The notes under the pieces were generated by a model. It had not been told where the DNA came from. It searched no databases and saw only the letters and a list, made by a program, of their open reading frames with translations. Both the position numbers and the translations under genes were made by a program. From Thermodesulfobacteriaceae bacterium (GTDB lineage Bacteria; Desulfobacterota; Thermodesulfobacteria; Thermodesulfobacteriales; Thermodesulfobacteriaceae), in assembly GCA_025062245.1 (NCBI GenBank), contig JANXAD010000016.1:1-38646 (forward strand): a stretch of DNA of 38,646 nucleotides, read 5' to 3'. Of the stretch, positions 1 through 7,653 are shown piece after piece. Within the stretch, counting starts at the first letter, position 1, and each line of letters starts with the position of its first letter.

Positions 1-315
1 GAGAAGGTGGAGTTTGAATTGAAGACCTATTCAGAGAGAAAATATGAGCAGGGATTACAGGAGGGATTACAAAAGGGATTACAAAAGGGAATACAAGAGG
101 GATTACAAAAGGGATTACAGGAGGGATTATTAAGAGAGGCTCAAGAGATGGTGCTTGAGGTGGTAGAGGTTAAGCTTGGGAGAGTGCCTGAGGTGTTAAA
201 AAGAGAGATTGAAGCAGAACAAGATAGAGAAAAACTAAAAAGACTTCATAGAGAATTAATAATTTCTTCTGAGCCTGAAAAAACCCTTCTTAACTTTGGC
301 TATAGTTTAGATTAG
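1..315 (+). CDS. C-terminal part of an Rpn/PD-(D/E)XK-type transposase-associated protein (5' end outside window)
   Basis: The reading frame is open from the first base, so the gene probably starts upstream; a GTG at 7 could serve as a start but has no visible ribosome binding site in the window. The protein consists of a Gly-Leu-Gln-(Glu/Lys) repeat (about residues 18-41) followed by a charged helical tail with a VVEVKLGRVPE-like segment. This layout is typical of the C-terminal end of Rpn-family recombination-promoting nuclease/putative transposase proteins (DUF4351-like tails), whose catalytic PD-(D/E)XK domain would lie before the window. No catalytic residue is visible here, so the family call rests on the tail alone. 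It is convergent with the heptosyltransferase gene. It could instead be a truncated remnant; that cannot be decided from this window. Confidence 0.55.
   Translation, partial: EKVEFELKTYSERKYEQGLQEGLQKGLQKGIQEGLQKGLQEGLLREAQEMVLEVVEVKLGRVPEVLKREIEAEQDREKLKRLHRELIISSEPEKTLLNFGYSLD
52..123 (+). repeat. 12-bp coding tandem repeat, six units
   Basis: Six consecutive 12-base units of the form GGATTACARRAG (variants GGATTACAGGAG and GGAATACAAGAG) encode Gly-Leu-Gln-Glu/Lys. A seventh unit begins at 124 and decays. The repeat keeps the frame and forms a helical, charged stretch in the protein. Confidence 0.85.
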
Positions 316-380
316 TGCAATTCTTGGTGCTTTCTCACTAAGCCTTAAATCTTGAGAAACTCTTTGTTTTTTTATAATTT

Positions 381-1388
381 TTAAATCTTTTTTAGACAAT
401 TAAATTTTTCAAAGGTTTCTAAAAGTGTTTCAGCTATTTGAAATATTTCCTCAGGAGTTATGTTTTTCAGACAATTATAGTGTCTATAAGGACATTCCCT
501 TTCAAAACAGGGACTACAGTTAAATTCCTTTTTTATTATTTTAGCTTTAGGATTTAGAGGCCCTGTTAACTCAGGGTCTGTGGAACCAAAAATAGCAATT
601 TGGGGTTTTTCCAAACAAGCTGCAAGATGCATAAGTCCTGAATCGTTAGAAATAATAAGTTTAGAAAGAAAAAAAATTCCACTTACTGTAAGTAAATCTG
701 TTTTACCACAAAGGTTATAAATACCTTTAGGATAACCCTCTTTTATAAACTCACCTAATTCTTTTTCTGAAGAACTTCCCACCACTAAAAGCTGATATCC
801 CTTTTTAGAAAGCTTTTCTGCTAAAATTTTATAGTAATCTTTAGGCCATCTTTTGGCAAGACCGTAAGCAGCACCAGGTGCTAAAATCACAAAACTTTCC
901 TCTAATCTTAAGCCTACTTTTTTAAAAAGCTTTTCTACCTTTTCAAAGATCTCTTCGCCTAAGTAAAGCTTTAAGGCTTTTTCTTTTATTTTAAAACCAA
1001 GTTCTTTTATTAAGTATAAATAATAGTCTCTCTGATGCATTTTTTGAGAAGGCACCTTTACAGCCTTAGTCAACAAGAACCTTCGTAAATCTGAAGCGTA
1101 ACCCAACCTTTCTCTTATCCTTGCTCTAAAAAAAAGCCAAGCTGAAGAAAAGGAATTGGTAAGAAGAAGACCCCTCTGGGTTCTAAAAGGTTTTAAAGTT
1201 TCTAAATTTTTTTTGAAATTCTCTTTATAAAAGGGTAATACTTTAACCTTAGGAAAAAACTTGAAAAGTTCAACTATGGAGGGAGGACCAAAAAGATAGA
1301 TTTCTTCATCTAAATTTAGAGAAAGGTTATAATAAACAGGAGTTGCCATAAGGGCATCTCCTAACCAATTAGGAATTCTTACTAACAT
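381..1388 (-). CDS. waaF: ADP-heptose:LPS heptosyltransferase, glycosyltransferase family 9
   Basis: 335 residues, the normal size for GT9 heptosyltransferases. These enzymes add L-glycero-D-manno-heptose from ADP-heptose to the lipopolysaccharide core at the inner face of the inner membrane. The N-terminus MLVRIPNWLGDALMATPVY is the WaaF/RfaF signature. The C-terminal domain has ILAPGAAYGLAKRWP, the sugar-nucleotide region with ISNDSGLMHLAA, and IAIFGSTDPELTGPL, all typical of GT9. A cysteine-rich segment near the end (CSPCFERECPYRHYNC) is also common in WaaF proteins. The start overlaps the end of truD by 20 bases, so the two are probably co-transcribed. Heptosyltransferase II is the likeliest member; another GT9 specificity is possible. 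Confidence 0.82.
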   Translation of the reverse strand: MLVRIPNWLGDALMATPVYYNLSLNLDEEIYLFGPPSIVELFKFFPKVKVLPFYKENFKKNLETLKPFRTQRGLLLTNSFSSAWLFFRARIRERLGYASDLRRFLLTKAVKVPSQKMHQRDYYLYLIKELGFKIKEKALKLYLGEEIFEKVEKLFKKVGLRLEESFVILAPGAAYGLAKRWPKDYYKILAEKLSKKGYQLLVVGSSSEKELGEFIKEGYPKGIYNLCGKTDLLTVSGIFFLSKLIISNDSGLMHLAACLEKPQIAIFGSTDPELTGPLNPKAKIIKKEFNCSPCFERECPYRHYNCLKNITPEEIFQIAETLLETFEKFNCLKKI

Positions 1389-2535
1389 AAAAAAGTCTCT
1401 TTATTACTAAAGTAGCGTAAGAACCCTTTTCTAAAAAAAACTTAAGCTTATAGGTTTTTTCATTAAGTTTTTCATAACTTAATTCCTTGGGAAAAACTAC
1501 GGCTGGTCTGGGATAGGTTTTAAAAATAAGTCCTTTAATAAAGGTTCGAAAGTTTTTAAGCTCAGAAATTCCTTCTTTTTGTAAAACCTCGGAATAAATT
1601 TCCTTTAGGTTTAAAGCATTCAGAGTTTCTAACTTTAACTTAGGTGCTGGAAGAGGAAGCTTTAAACTTTTGAACTTTTCCCAAAGCTCTTCTGAAACTT
1701 CCTTATAAAAGTAAAATTCCCCTAAAAGATAGGGAACTTTGTAAAGTTTAAGGTTCATTTTCATTAAAAGTTCTTTTAAAATTTCATTCCAAAGATAACT
1801 TTGATAGGCATTACCCAAGAAAAAAAGGTATTCCTTATCTACTAAATTTAAAGCCCTTTTAAAAGTTCTTTTAGAGGGTTTATGTTGAGATAGAAACTCA
1901 ATTAGATTTCTTTCCCATCCTATCTGAGCTAAATCTTTACATTTCTCAGGATTTTTCCAATTTTTTTTTAGACACTCTCTAAGTTTTCTGGTTTTCTCTA
2001 TGTCCACAGCACTCCCTTCTACTAACATCAAGTAAAGCGCTCTTTCAAAATTTCCTCTAATAACTTCTTTTACGGCAAATTCTTTACTACTTTTCACAGA
2101 ACCAAATCTTTGCTCATCAAAGTAATTAGCTAATCCAAAAAGTTTTATTAATTCTATTTCTCTTTTTAGGTCTTCTTCCCTAATTTCAACCTCCCTTACA
2201 ACTATTTCAAATCTATTTCCTAAGAGTAAATCTTTGCTTAGGGGACGGAAGGTTTGTCCTAAATAGATAAGCTCAAAATTTTTCTCTCTTAAGTCCCTTT
2301 TAGGTCCTCCCTTTATGGTTATAAACTGATGAGCCCAAGCCCTTTTGTCTTTTAGCCCCCCATAGCCTATCTCGTTCATAGAAATTCTAAATTTTTTAGC
2401 AATTTTTCCTATAGCATCCCAAGAAGAAATATCATACTTTTTAAGTAAATAAAAGGCATAATCTCCCTTTCCTTCTGGAACTAAGTCTATGATTTCGGAG
2501 ACTACAAAATCCTCAATTTTTTCTTTGACTTTCAC
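1369..2535 (-). CDS. truD: tRNA pseudouridine(13) synthase TruD
   Basis: 388 residues starting at a GTG. TruD isomerises U13 of certain tRNAs to pseudouridine. The catalytic motif GYGGLKDKRAWAHQ is present, with Asp63 as the expected nucleophile. Further TruD features are the NYFDEQRFGS motif around residue 137 and the TRUD insertion domain, in the middle of which lies FFLGNAYQSYLWNEIL. The length agrees with the family. It is followed by the overlapping heptosyltransferase gene. About 290 bases of non-coding sequence lie upstream (2536-2824), in which I recognise nothing beyond a weak inverted repeat around 2586-2603. Confidence 0.88.
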   Translation of the reverse strand: MKVKEKIEDFVVSEIIDLVPEGKGDYAFYLLKKYDISSWDAIGKIAKKFRISMNEIGYGGLKDKRAWAHQFITIKGGPKRDLREKNFELIYLGQTFRPLSKDLLLGNRFEIVVREVEIREEDLKREIELIKLFGLANYFDEQRFGSVKSSKEFAVKEVIRGNFERALYLMLVEGSAVDIEKTRKLRECLKKNWKNPEKCKDLAQIGWERNLIEFLSQHKPSKRTFKRALNLVDKEYLFFLGNAYQSYLWNEILKELLMKMNLKLYKVPYLLGEFYFYKEVSEELWEKFKSLKLPLPAPKLKLETLNALNLKEIYSEVLQKEGISELKNFRTFIKGLIFKTYPRPAVVFPKELSYEKLNEKTYKLKFFLEKGSYATLVIKRLFYVSKNS

Positions 2536-2824
2536 TAATCTTATAAAGAGACCTTTTAAAAATTTAGTCTAACTTAAATATTAATCGAACTTCTTTAAAA
2601 GTTCTTTAATTCCTCTCTTAACTTCCCACTAACTTGAGATCCTCTTTTACTCCCTAAACCTCTTTCTTTGCTATCCCTATCTGAAGTCAGGAAGAAACCT
2701 CCTTGTTTTTTCTATAATTTTATCTTAAAATCTCTGTTAAACCATTAAATTTTGCAAAACTTTCTCAAAAATTGTGATGGTTTTATTAGGGAATTTTTAT
2801 ATTTCGAAAAGTTAAAAACTTTAT

Positions 2825-3265
2825 CTACTCTTTAGCTTTTTCTTCTATTTTTTCAATGTAACTTTTAATTGTTTTTCTCAATTCATCTTCATTTATAATT
2901 TCAAGATTATCGTTAACAAAATCGGAAAGATTAAGAACGATGTGATGTCTAATTTCTTTATCAAGGTCTATATCGAAAGCCATTTCTAAAAGGCTTCCCA
3001 GTGTCCCCCCTCTTTTTAACTCTCCTTCAAATTTTAAGTAAAGTTTATTTCCTACTCTTTCAGCTTCTATTTCGAGTTCATTAAGTGGGCTACCTGGCTT
3101 AACATACTCCATCTCGTGTTTATCACTTCCAAAATTAATTTTTTTAGGATACCACTTAAGCTCTTCAGTTATGATGTAGTGTATAGCCATAACTAATACA
3201 TTATCCTTTTGAGCTATAATAGCTTGTTTTTTAAAAAAATCTTTAATTTTATCCAATAAACCCAT
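2825..3265 (-). CDS. Conserved hypothetical protein, 146 residues
   Basis: I do not recognise the family. The start is supported by an AAGGGGG ribosome binding site a few bases before the ATG. The N-terminus MGLLDKIKDFFKKQ is an amphipathic basic helix. The rest is a mixed alpha/beta, acidic protein (EYVKPGSPLNELEIEAERVG followed by a strand-rich KLYLKFEGEL) ending in a charged helix rich in Glu and Lys. There are no cysteines, no membrane segment and no signal peptide, so a small soluble cytosolic protein is likely. It stands alone on the minus strand, bounded by the decayed mobile region on its 5' side and by a 290-base gap on its 3' side. Codon use resembles its neighbours. Confidence 0.6.
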   Translation of the reverse strand: MGLLDKIKDFFKKQAIIAQKDNVLVMAIHYIITEELKWYPKKINFGSDKHEMEYVKPGSPLNELEIEAERVGNKLYLKFEGELKRGGTLGSLLEMAFDIDLDKEIRHHIVLNLSDFVNDNLEIINEDELRKTIKSYIEKIEEKAKE

Positions 3266-3321
3266 TTTATCCCCCTTTGAGGATGTTAATTTTTAATCTC
3301 CCATAAGGCTATCATGGAACT

Positions 3322-3356
3322 ATCCTATGTCAATAGGATGTATGAGACCATAGGAT
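3322..3356. repeat. ATCCTAT / ATAGGAT inverted and direct repeat
   Basis: ATCCTAT (3322-3328), GTCA and ATAGGAT (3333-3339) form a perfect 7-bp inverted repeat, and a further ATAGGAT copy is at 3350-3356. It lies 57 to 91 bases upstream of the minus-strand gene starting at 3265, so an operator is possible; it may equally belong to the decayed mobile region beside it. Confidence 0.4.
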
Positions 3357-3378
3357 TTGGGACTGAGTAGAACTGGAT

Positions 3379-3914
3379 TGTTCCCCATTTTTGGGCACCT
3401 TGAAGGTTAGGGTTAAATATGGCCTCTCAGAACAAAGGATCTACCTCAAATCTCATCTCTTAGCAAAGCTTATTCCCCTAAGGGCTTATCTCTCAGAGCT
3501 ATCCTTAAGAGATTCTTTCTTGCATCTTCAACTTTTTATTATAGTCTCAAAAAGACCAAAAAAACCTGAAGAAAAGTATTTAAAAGGGTGGCTATAAAAA
3601 GATAACCCTTCTTTTAAAAGAGGAGGGGTATAAGGTTAACCACAAGAAGGTTTTGAGAATATGGCGAAAAGAGGGATTTTTAACAGGTATAAGTATTTTA
3701 AGAATAGGCATCGTAATAAGAGGAGAGAGGAACTTTTTAGTGGGGTAAGCGCAAATTTGGCAGGAGGGATGGAGGTCCTGAATTTAGGTCTAAAGCTTAT
3801 CAGAGGTTGATAAATAAATGGCCTATAGAGAGTTTTCAGAGGGTTTGAAGGAGGGAGTGTTTTGGGAGGAAATGGATAAATGTAAATGGGTGCAAAAAAT
3901 CCCACACCCTAACA
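3379..3914 (+). mobile_element. Degraded IS3-family insertion sequence (transposase pseudogene)
   Basis: Fragments of an IS3-type OrfB transposase appear on the plus strand in shifting frames. LASSTFYYSLKKTKK (around 3519-3565, frame 3) matches the start of OrfB. KITLLLKEEGYKVNHKKVLR with IWRKEGF (3599-3680, frame 2) matches the HTH/linker motif just before the integrase core. FRSKAYQRLINKWPIESFQR (around 3783-3843) resembles the C-terminal part of the core. Most of the DDE domain is deleted and there are stops in every frame, so it is inactive. Possible ends are TGTTCCCC at 3379 and ...CCCTAACA at 3914, both adjoining an ATTTTT(T)GGCACC-like inner sequence in inverted orientation; the match is imperfect and no target duplication is visible. 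A 68-codon open frame at 3391-3597 lies inside this remnant and is not a real gene. Confidence 0.65.
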
Positions 3915-3942
3915 TTTTAATTGTCCAAATTTTGGGGGCATC

Positions 3943-4065
3943 TCAGGTGTCTAACTCTGCTCTCTCTTGTTCTGTAAGTTTTTTTTCTACAACTATAAGT
4001 AAATCCCAATCACTATCTTTTTTAGTCTTTCCCTCATATCTTCCATACCAAAGCCTTAAAAACCT
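3943..4065 (-). pseudogene. Fragment of a minimal nucleotidyltransferase (MNT domain)
   Basis: On the minus strand 40 residues can be read: KVLRLWYGRYEGKTKKDSDW, then DLLIVVEKKLTEQERAEL, then a TGA. KDSDWDLLIVVEK is the metal-binding SD.D motif of nucleotidyltransferase (MNT/NTP_transf_2) proteins, and WYGRYEG occupies the place of the usual GSRxxG. There is no start codon and no C-terminal half, so it is a remnant. It lies between the IS3 remnant and an HsdM remnant. MNT proteins are often paired with HEPN toxins; no HEPN partner is seen here. Confidence 0.55.
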
Positions 4066-4255
4066 CTACAATTTTCTGATTAAACTCTCTTTCCTGAGTA
4101 AGTAAATTTGAAAGCTCCTCTGAAGAGGCTTTCATCTTTTCCTCAAAAGAATTCTCCAAAACCTAAAACAACATACTTGTATTCATGAACCTCTATTTTT
4201 TTAGTTTCGCTAAAGCTTTCCAAAGCTTGTCTTCAAAATTGATATCTCTATCCAT
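4066..4255 (-). pseudogene. Remnant of type I restriction-modification HsdM
   Basis: From an ATG at 4255 the minus strand encodes MDRDINFEDKLWKALAKLKK and then a stop. After a frameshift it continues as IEVHEYKYVVLGF. The intact HsdM N-terminus has the pattern MD..INFEDKLWKAADKLR...AEYKHVVLGL, so both pieces line up with it. A further stretch, EEKMKASSEELSNLLTQERE then FNQKIVEVFKAL (about 4066-4160), resembles the C-terminal helical tail of HsdM, so the body of the gene appears to be deleted. No HsdS or HsdR remains in the window. Confidence 0.6.
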
Positions 4256-4268
4256 AGTTCTTTTCTAA

Positions 4269-4994
4269 TTAATTTATTTTTCCCACACCTTCAGCCTTAA
4301 ATTCTACCACAATTTTTAATTTACTTTTTACTGGAAAGGGCTGAGAGATTTTAAGACATCTTTCTACAGCCTGATTAAAAAGAGGTTCATCAGAACTTTG
4401 AAGAAATCTATAGTTTAATATTTCTCCCTTAGGCGAAATTTCTAAAGAGACTAAGGCTTTAAGACCGGACTTTTGTTTTAAATAAATGGGAACCTCAAAA
4501 TTGGTTTGAAGTCTTCTTTTAATTAAAAGAAGAAGGCTTTCTGAAAAGTTTCCTGAAGGACCTCCTTCACCTTTTTGAACAGAACTTAAATTTTGAGTAG
4601 GGCTTAAAGTTTGTTCTTTACCTTGAGCTCCGGTTTCTTCTCCTTGAGATTTTCCTTTCAATCCCTTTATTTTACCTTCCAGTTCTCTTAATTCCTCTGA
4701 AGTTAACTTAGAAAACCCACTAACTTCTCTTCTAGCTCTTAGCTGACCTATTTTCTTATCTATAGTGTCTTCTTCCAAAACTTCTTTTTTAAACGCTTTA
4801 GTTGAAGGAGAGTCTGAAAAAGATTTAGGAATAGACTTAAAAGAGGGGCCTTCAAGTAGGGGGGAAACTAAACTTACCTTTATCTCTTCCTCTTTCATTT
4901 TGTGGGTTACTAAATAAAAGGAAGAAAAAAGACCTATTAAAAAAATAAGATTTAAAAATAGAGAAAGAAAGTAAGATAGTAAATGGAGGTTCAT
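4269..4994 (-). CDS. TonB/TolA-family energy transducer
   Basis: 241 residues. A hydrophobic N-terminal anchor (LLSYFLSLFLNLIFLIGLFS, residues 5-24) is followed by a long charged periplasmic linker. The C-terminal domain (about 150-235) has FEVPIYLKQKSGLKALVSLE, ISPKGEILNYRFLQSS and a helix ending in a conserved PFP, as in TonB_C/TolA C-terminal domains. Such proteins pass proton-motive energy from an ExbB/ExbD or TolQ/TolR motor to the outer membrane. The start codon overlaps the stop of the exbD/tolR-like gene (TAATG), so the two are translationally coupled. The expected ExbB/TolQ gene is not adjacent. Whether it serves TonB receptors or a Tol-like role cannot be decided. Confidence 0.75.
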   Translation of the reverse strand: MNLHLLSYFLSLFLNLIFLIGLFSSFYLVTHKMKEEEIKVSLVSPLLEGPSFKSIPKSFSDSPSTKAFKKEVLEEDTIDKKIGQLRARREVSGFSKLTSEELRELEGKIKGLKGKSQGEETGAQGKEQTLSPTQNLSSVQKGEGGPSGNFSESLLLLIKRRLQTNFEVPIYLKQKSGLKALVSLEISPKGEILNYRFLQSSDEPLFNQAVERCLKISQPFPVKSKLKIVVEFKAEGVGKIN

Positions 4995-5392
4995 TAGTTT
5001 TCTGGTTGAGTTAGAAGTCCTAATTCTTTAAAACCGGCTCTTTTTAATTCCGAAAGCACCTGCGCTACTATTCCATAGGGACATTCTTTATCCGCTTCAA
5101 TCTGCACTTCACCTACTAAGCCTTTACTTTTAGCTTCCTTAGCCCAAGAACCTAAAGCCGTAAGAGCTACCTCAGTTCCATAAACCTTTATCTTACCTTC
5201 CTTAGTAATGGTAATCTTAAGAGGTTCTCTTTCCTTTTGAGTTAAAGGATGATCCTTAGTTTTAGGAAGTTCTACCTCTATTCCCGAGGTTAAGAGAGGA
5301 GCTGTAATCATAAAAATAATTAAAATGACTAAAACAATATCTACTAAGGGTATGAGATTGATTTCTCCTTGTAAATCTTTACCTACTTTCAT
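4994..5392 (-). CDS. ExbD/TolR family biopolymer transport protein
   Basis: 132 residues. A single transmembrane helix (about residues 13-35, LIPLVDIVLVILIIFMITAP) carries the conserved Asp18 that takes part in proton-driven motor function in ExbD/TolR. A periplasmic domain follows, with KITITKEGKIKVYG and VQIEADKECPYGIVAQVLSE, typical of the family. It would work with a five-subunit ExbB/TolQ channel, which is not encoded next to it. It lies 3 bases after the YkgJ-type gene and overlaps the TonB-like gene by one base, so the three form one operon. Confidence 0.85.
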   Translation of the reverse strand: MKVGKDLQGEINLIPLVDIVLVILIIFMITAPLLTSGIEVELPKTKDHPLTQKEREPLKITITKEGKIKVYGTEVALTALGSWAKEAKSKGLVGEVQIEADKECPYGIVAQVLSELKRAGFKELGLLTQPEN

Positions 5393-5395
5393 AGG

Positions 5396-6124
5396 CTAAA
5401 GAAAAAGGTTTTCTTCTGTAAGAAGTTTATCTCTTATATAAATTAAACTTTTTTCTAAAAGTTCTTCTTCTGAGGTTTCTAAATCCTTAGAGAAAAAATC
5501 TTCTCCATAGTCTTCTTTTAATTTTTCCTTAAAAGTAGGAAGATCATAAGCCATTAAAAAAATTAAATCTAAAATTTCTCCTGTAAGAGGAGTATTAGAG
5601 AATTTCTGTCTTTTTAAAATAACCTCTCCCCATAAATCGTTGTAGTAAAGATAGGGTCTAAGCCCCTGTTCTTCTAAATAATCCTTTATCTTTATAACTC
5701 TTTTTTCATAATGACCTTTACAGTGGGTTTCTCTAATAATTTTAAAAACCTCTTGATTTTTTCCCTCTTCATTTTTGGTTATAAAGCGAGCTAAGGGATA
5801 GAGACGGCAAGAAGAAGGTCTATCTTTATAAACTAAACAACCTTCTTCCTCTTTTAAGAAAGGGCAAGCAAAGGTGTGTGGGTTTATATTAATAGAAATT
5901 ACAGGAAGTTGAGTTACTTCTCCCAAGTATAGTTCACCATATTTTTGGATAAAATCTTTTACTTCAAGATTTAGAGCCATTCTTAAACGTAAAAAGTCGT
6001 AGGGAGGAAGAACCAGCTTGACATCATAACAGCATCTATTGAAACAGGAGATGCCTTTGTAACAATTAAAGGCAAATTCATCTTCTAAGCTAAGATTTTG
6101 GGGGTCAAAAACAAAGTTATACAT
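5396..6124 (-). CDS. YkgJ-family cysteine-cluster protein
   Basis: 242 residues with the CxxxxxCFNRCC motif near residue 21 (NCYKGISCFNRCCYDVKLVL), then FACPFLKEEEGCLVYKDRPS followed by SCRLYP (around residues 84-109). This arrangement of eight or so conserved cysteines defines the YkgJ/UPF0153 putative zinc- or iron-binding family, whose biochemical role is largely unknown. A further HC occurs in RETHCKGHY. The start has an AAGGT-type ribosome binding site. It is the middle gene between fbp (3 bases upstream) and the ExbD-like gene (3 bases downstream), so it is probably co-transcribed with fbp; the functional link is not obvious. Confidence 0.75.
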   Translation of the reverse strand: MYNFVFDPQNLSLEDEFAFNCYKGISCFNRCCYDVKLVLPPYDFLRLRMALNLEVKDFIQKYGELYLGEVTQLPVISININPHTFACPFLKEEEGCLVYKDRPSSCRLYPLARFITKNEEGKNQEVFKIIRETHCKGHYEKRVIKIKDYLEEQGLRPYLYYNDLWGEVILKRQKFSNTPLTGEILDLIFLMAYDLPTFKEKLKEDYGEDFFSKDLETSEEELLEKSLIYIRDKLLTEENLFL

Positions 6125-6127
6125 ACC

Positions 6128-7246
6128 TTATTTAATAAAGGCTTTTTTTTCATCTACCAATTTGAATCTATCCTTTAATTTTTCAAGAACCTTGGGTAGG
6201 GTAGTATATTCCATTTCTTCAGGAGGAAGTCTGTGGGGTTCAAAGATTCCCTGTCTTCTTAAGAAGTTAGCCAAAAGTCCACAATCCTTTCTGGCTATTT
6301 CAAAAGCAGGGTCATCAAAAAGGTCTGAAGGTCCAATAAGATAGCCATCAGTAATTTGATAACCTGCAGCGATTACTCGTGGAGGACCATCAAAGCGGGT
6401 AGGTTTAGCATCTTTGAAAGAAACTGGCATAAGAGGTCCAGTATGAGAACCCCTCATCCAACCCTCAACCAACCAAGGACGAGCAAAGGGCTCTAAAATT
6501 TCCCCTATAGCTGGAAAACCAGCTTGAGACCTGATGATAAGAACAGGGTCATCCTTCCCTACATACCTTCCTGCCATAAGAGAAAGTTTTTGAGTAGAAG
6601 CAGAGGCTGCAATTTCTCCGTCAGATTTTCTATATACTGCTCTTACTACATACCTACTTGTGGCACCTATAAAAACTAAAAGATCATATAACTCTTCAGG
6701 AGTTCTTAAGGAAATATACATTCCGCTATAAACATCCATCACTTCAAATATAAATCCGTCATGCATGGAGGGATCTATGACTAATCCTGCAGTATTCATA
6801 GGATCTGCAAAAATTTCGTAAAGAGGTAGATTCCAAGCACTGGGGGAGGTTTTATCTGCAAAGAAGACCACCACAGGTTCACTTTTTCTTTCTACAAATT
6901 CCATCTCTGCCACTCCTGGACCCATTCCTCGAACATTTCCAGAGAAGGCATCTGCCAAAAGATCCTGTCCTGCTCCATACATTTTAAGTTTGGCAGCTAC
7001 TTCTGTCCCTTCCTTAAAGGCATTCCAAGCTAATTCATGAACTTCAGAAGAATCAACCCCTTTAGTATGGGTCATAACTAAGGCAATATCGTCCCCACAA
7101 ATTAGAACCGAGAGATCTCTAATTATACCTTTATCCTTTCCATCCTCAGCTACTTCTTGCACTTTATTTACCACATCCTTATAAACTGAAGAGTGTCCTA
7201 CAAAACCACCTATATCAGCTTTTATTACCGAAAGGGTAATCTTCAT
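6128..7246 (-). CDS. fbp: Class V (archaeal-type) fructose-1,6-bisphosphate aldolase/phosphatase
   Basis: 372 residues, full length for the family. The N-terminus KITLSVIKADIGGFVGHSS carries the metal- and substrate-binding KADIGGFVGH motif. GDDIALVMTH, GAGQDLLADAFSGNVRGMGP and the conserved segment DPMNTAGLVIDP are present. In archaea and deep-branching thermophilic bacteria this single enzyme condenses dihydroxyacetone phosphate with glyceraldehyde 3-phosphate and dephosphorylates the product to fructose 6-phosphate, forcing carbon toward gluconeogenesis. That suits an autotroph making acetyl-CoA from CO2. The start is fixed by AAGGAGG seven bases before the ATG. A good promoter lies upstream at 7287-7315. 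YkgJ and ExbD/TonB genes follow closely in the same direction. Confidence 0.92.
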   Translation of the reverse strand: MKITLSVIKADIGGFVGHSSVYKDVVNKVQEVAEDGKDKGIIRDLSVLICGDDIALVMTHTKGVDSSEVHELAWNAFKEGTEVAAKLKMYGAGQDLLADAFSGNVRGMGPGVAEMEFVERKSEPVVVFFADKTSPSAWNLPLYEIFADPMNTAGLVIDPSMHDGFIFEVMDVYSGMYISLRTPEELYDLLVFIGATSRYVVRAVYRKSDGEIAASASTQKLSLMAGRYVGKDDPVLIIRSQAGFPAIGEILEPFARPWLVEGWMRGSHTGPLMPVSFKDAKPTRFDGPPRVIAAGYQITDGYLIGPSDLFDDPAFEIARKDCGLLANFLRRQGIFEPHRLPPEEMEYTTLPKVLEKLKDRFKLVDEKKAFIK

Positions 7247-7286
7247 AAAAAACCTCCTTCGAAAAATTTTCTTTTTATCCGAAAAT

Positions 7287-7315
7287 ATTATAAAATATTA
7301 TTTAAAAATTGTAAC
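7287..7315 (-). promoter_or_regulatory. Sigma-70-type promoter for fbp
   Basis: On the minus strand GTTACA (-35) and TATAAT (-10, perfect) are separated by 17 bases, ending about 40 bases before the fbp start. It is the clearest promoter in the window. Confidence 0.6.
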
Positions 7316-7336
7316 CCAATTAAATTTAAATAAAAT
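7309..7336 (+). promoter_or_regulatory. Possible promoter for the FlhB-like gene
   Basis: TTGTAA (7309-7314), 16 bases, then TAAAAT (7331-7336). It overlaps the divergent fbp promoter, so the two would compete. The predicted transcription start (about 7343) is almost at the ATG (7345), and there is no ribosome binding site, which would fit a leaderless mRNA. The region is very A+T rich, so chance matches are likely. Confidence 0.3.
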
Positions 7337-7344
7337 TTATTTTT

Positions 7345-7653
7345 ATGGCAGAAGAAAAGGACAAAACGGCTGTAGCCCTTCAATATAACCCAGAAGAAGA
7401 GGTTCCTAAGGTTGTAGCTAAAGGGAAGGGCTACTTAGCTGAATTGATTTTAGAAATAGCTAAAAAATACGGAATTCCTATAAAAAAAGACGATAAATTA
7501 GTAAAAGAACTTTATAAATTAGAGTTAGAAAAACCTATTCCACCTGAACTCTATCAAGCTGTAGCTATAGTTCTATCTTGGGCACTTAGACTCAATCAGA
7601 AATTAAAAGAAAAAGTTCTTAAAAGTTTAGAAGAACGTTATTCTTCTAAATAA
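7345..7653 (+). CDS. FlhB C-terminal-domain-like protein (EscU/YscU/HrcU switch family)
   Basis: 102 residues matching the cytoplasmic domain of Flh[21 protein letters not shown] then [19 protein letters not shown] and [20 protein letters not shown]. In FlhB this domain sets the substrate specificity of the flagellar export gate after self-cleavage at NPTH. The NPTH site precedes the part present here and is missing, and there is no membrane domain, so this is a stand-alone FlhX/FlhB2-like protein. No flagellar or type III secretion genes are nearby. No Shine-Dalgarno sequence precedes the ATG. The 3' end overlaps the convergent birA gene by 16 bases. The real function of such orphan copies is uncertain. 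Confidence 0.8.
   Translation: MAEEKDKTAVALQYNPEEEVPKVVAKGKGYLAELILEIAKKYGIPIKKDDKLVKELYKLELEKPIPPELYQAVAIVLSWALRLNQKLKEKVLKSLEERYSSK

Noticed and set aside
52-123. 12-bp tandem repeat as a regulatory iteron
   Set aside because: It stays in frame in a coding sequence and encodes the Gly-Leu-Gln repeat typical of the protein family.
3391-3597. 68-codon open frame starting with TTG
   Set aside because: The transposase homology in this interval is in the other two plus-strand frames, so this frame is a shadow within a pseudogene.
3818-4105. Plus-strand open frame of 95 codons and the opposite frame at 3636-3905
   Set aside because: Both cross the boundaries of the IS3 and nucleotidyltransferase remnants and show no coherent protein features.
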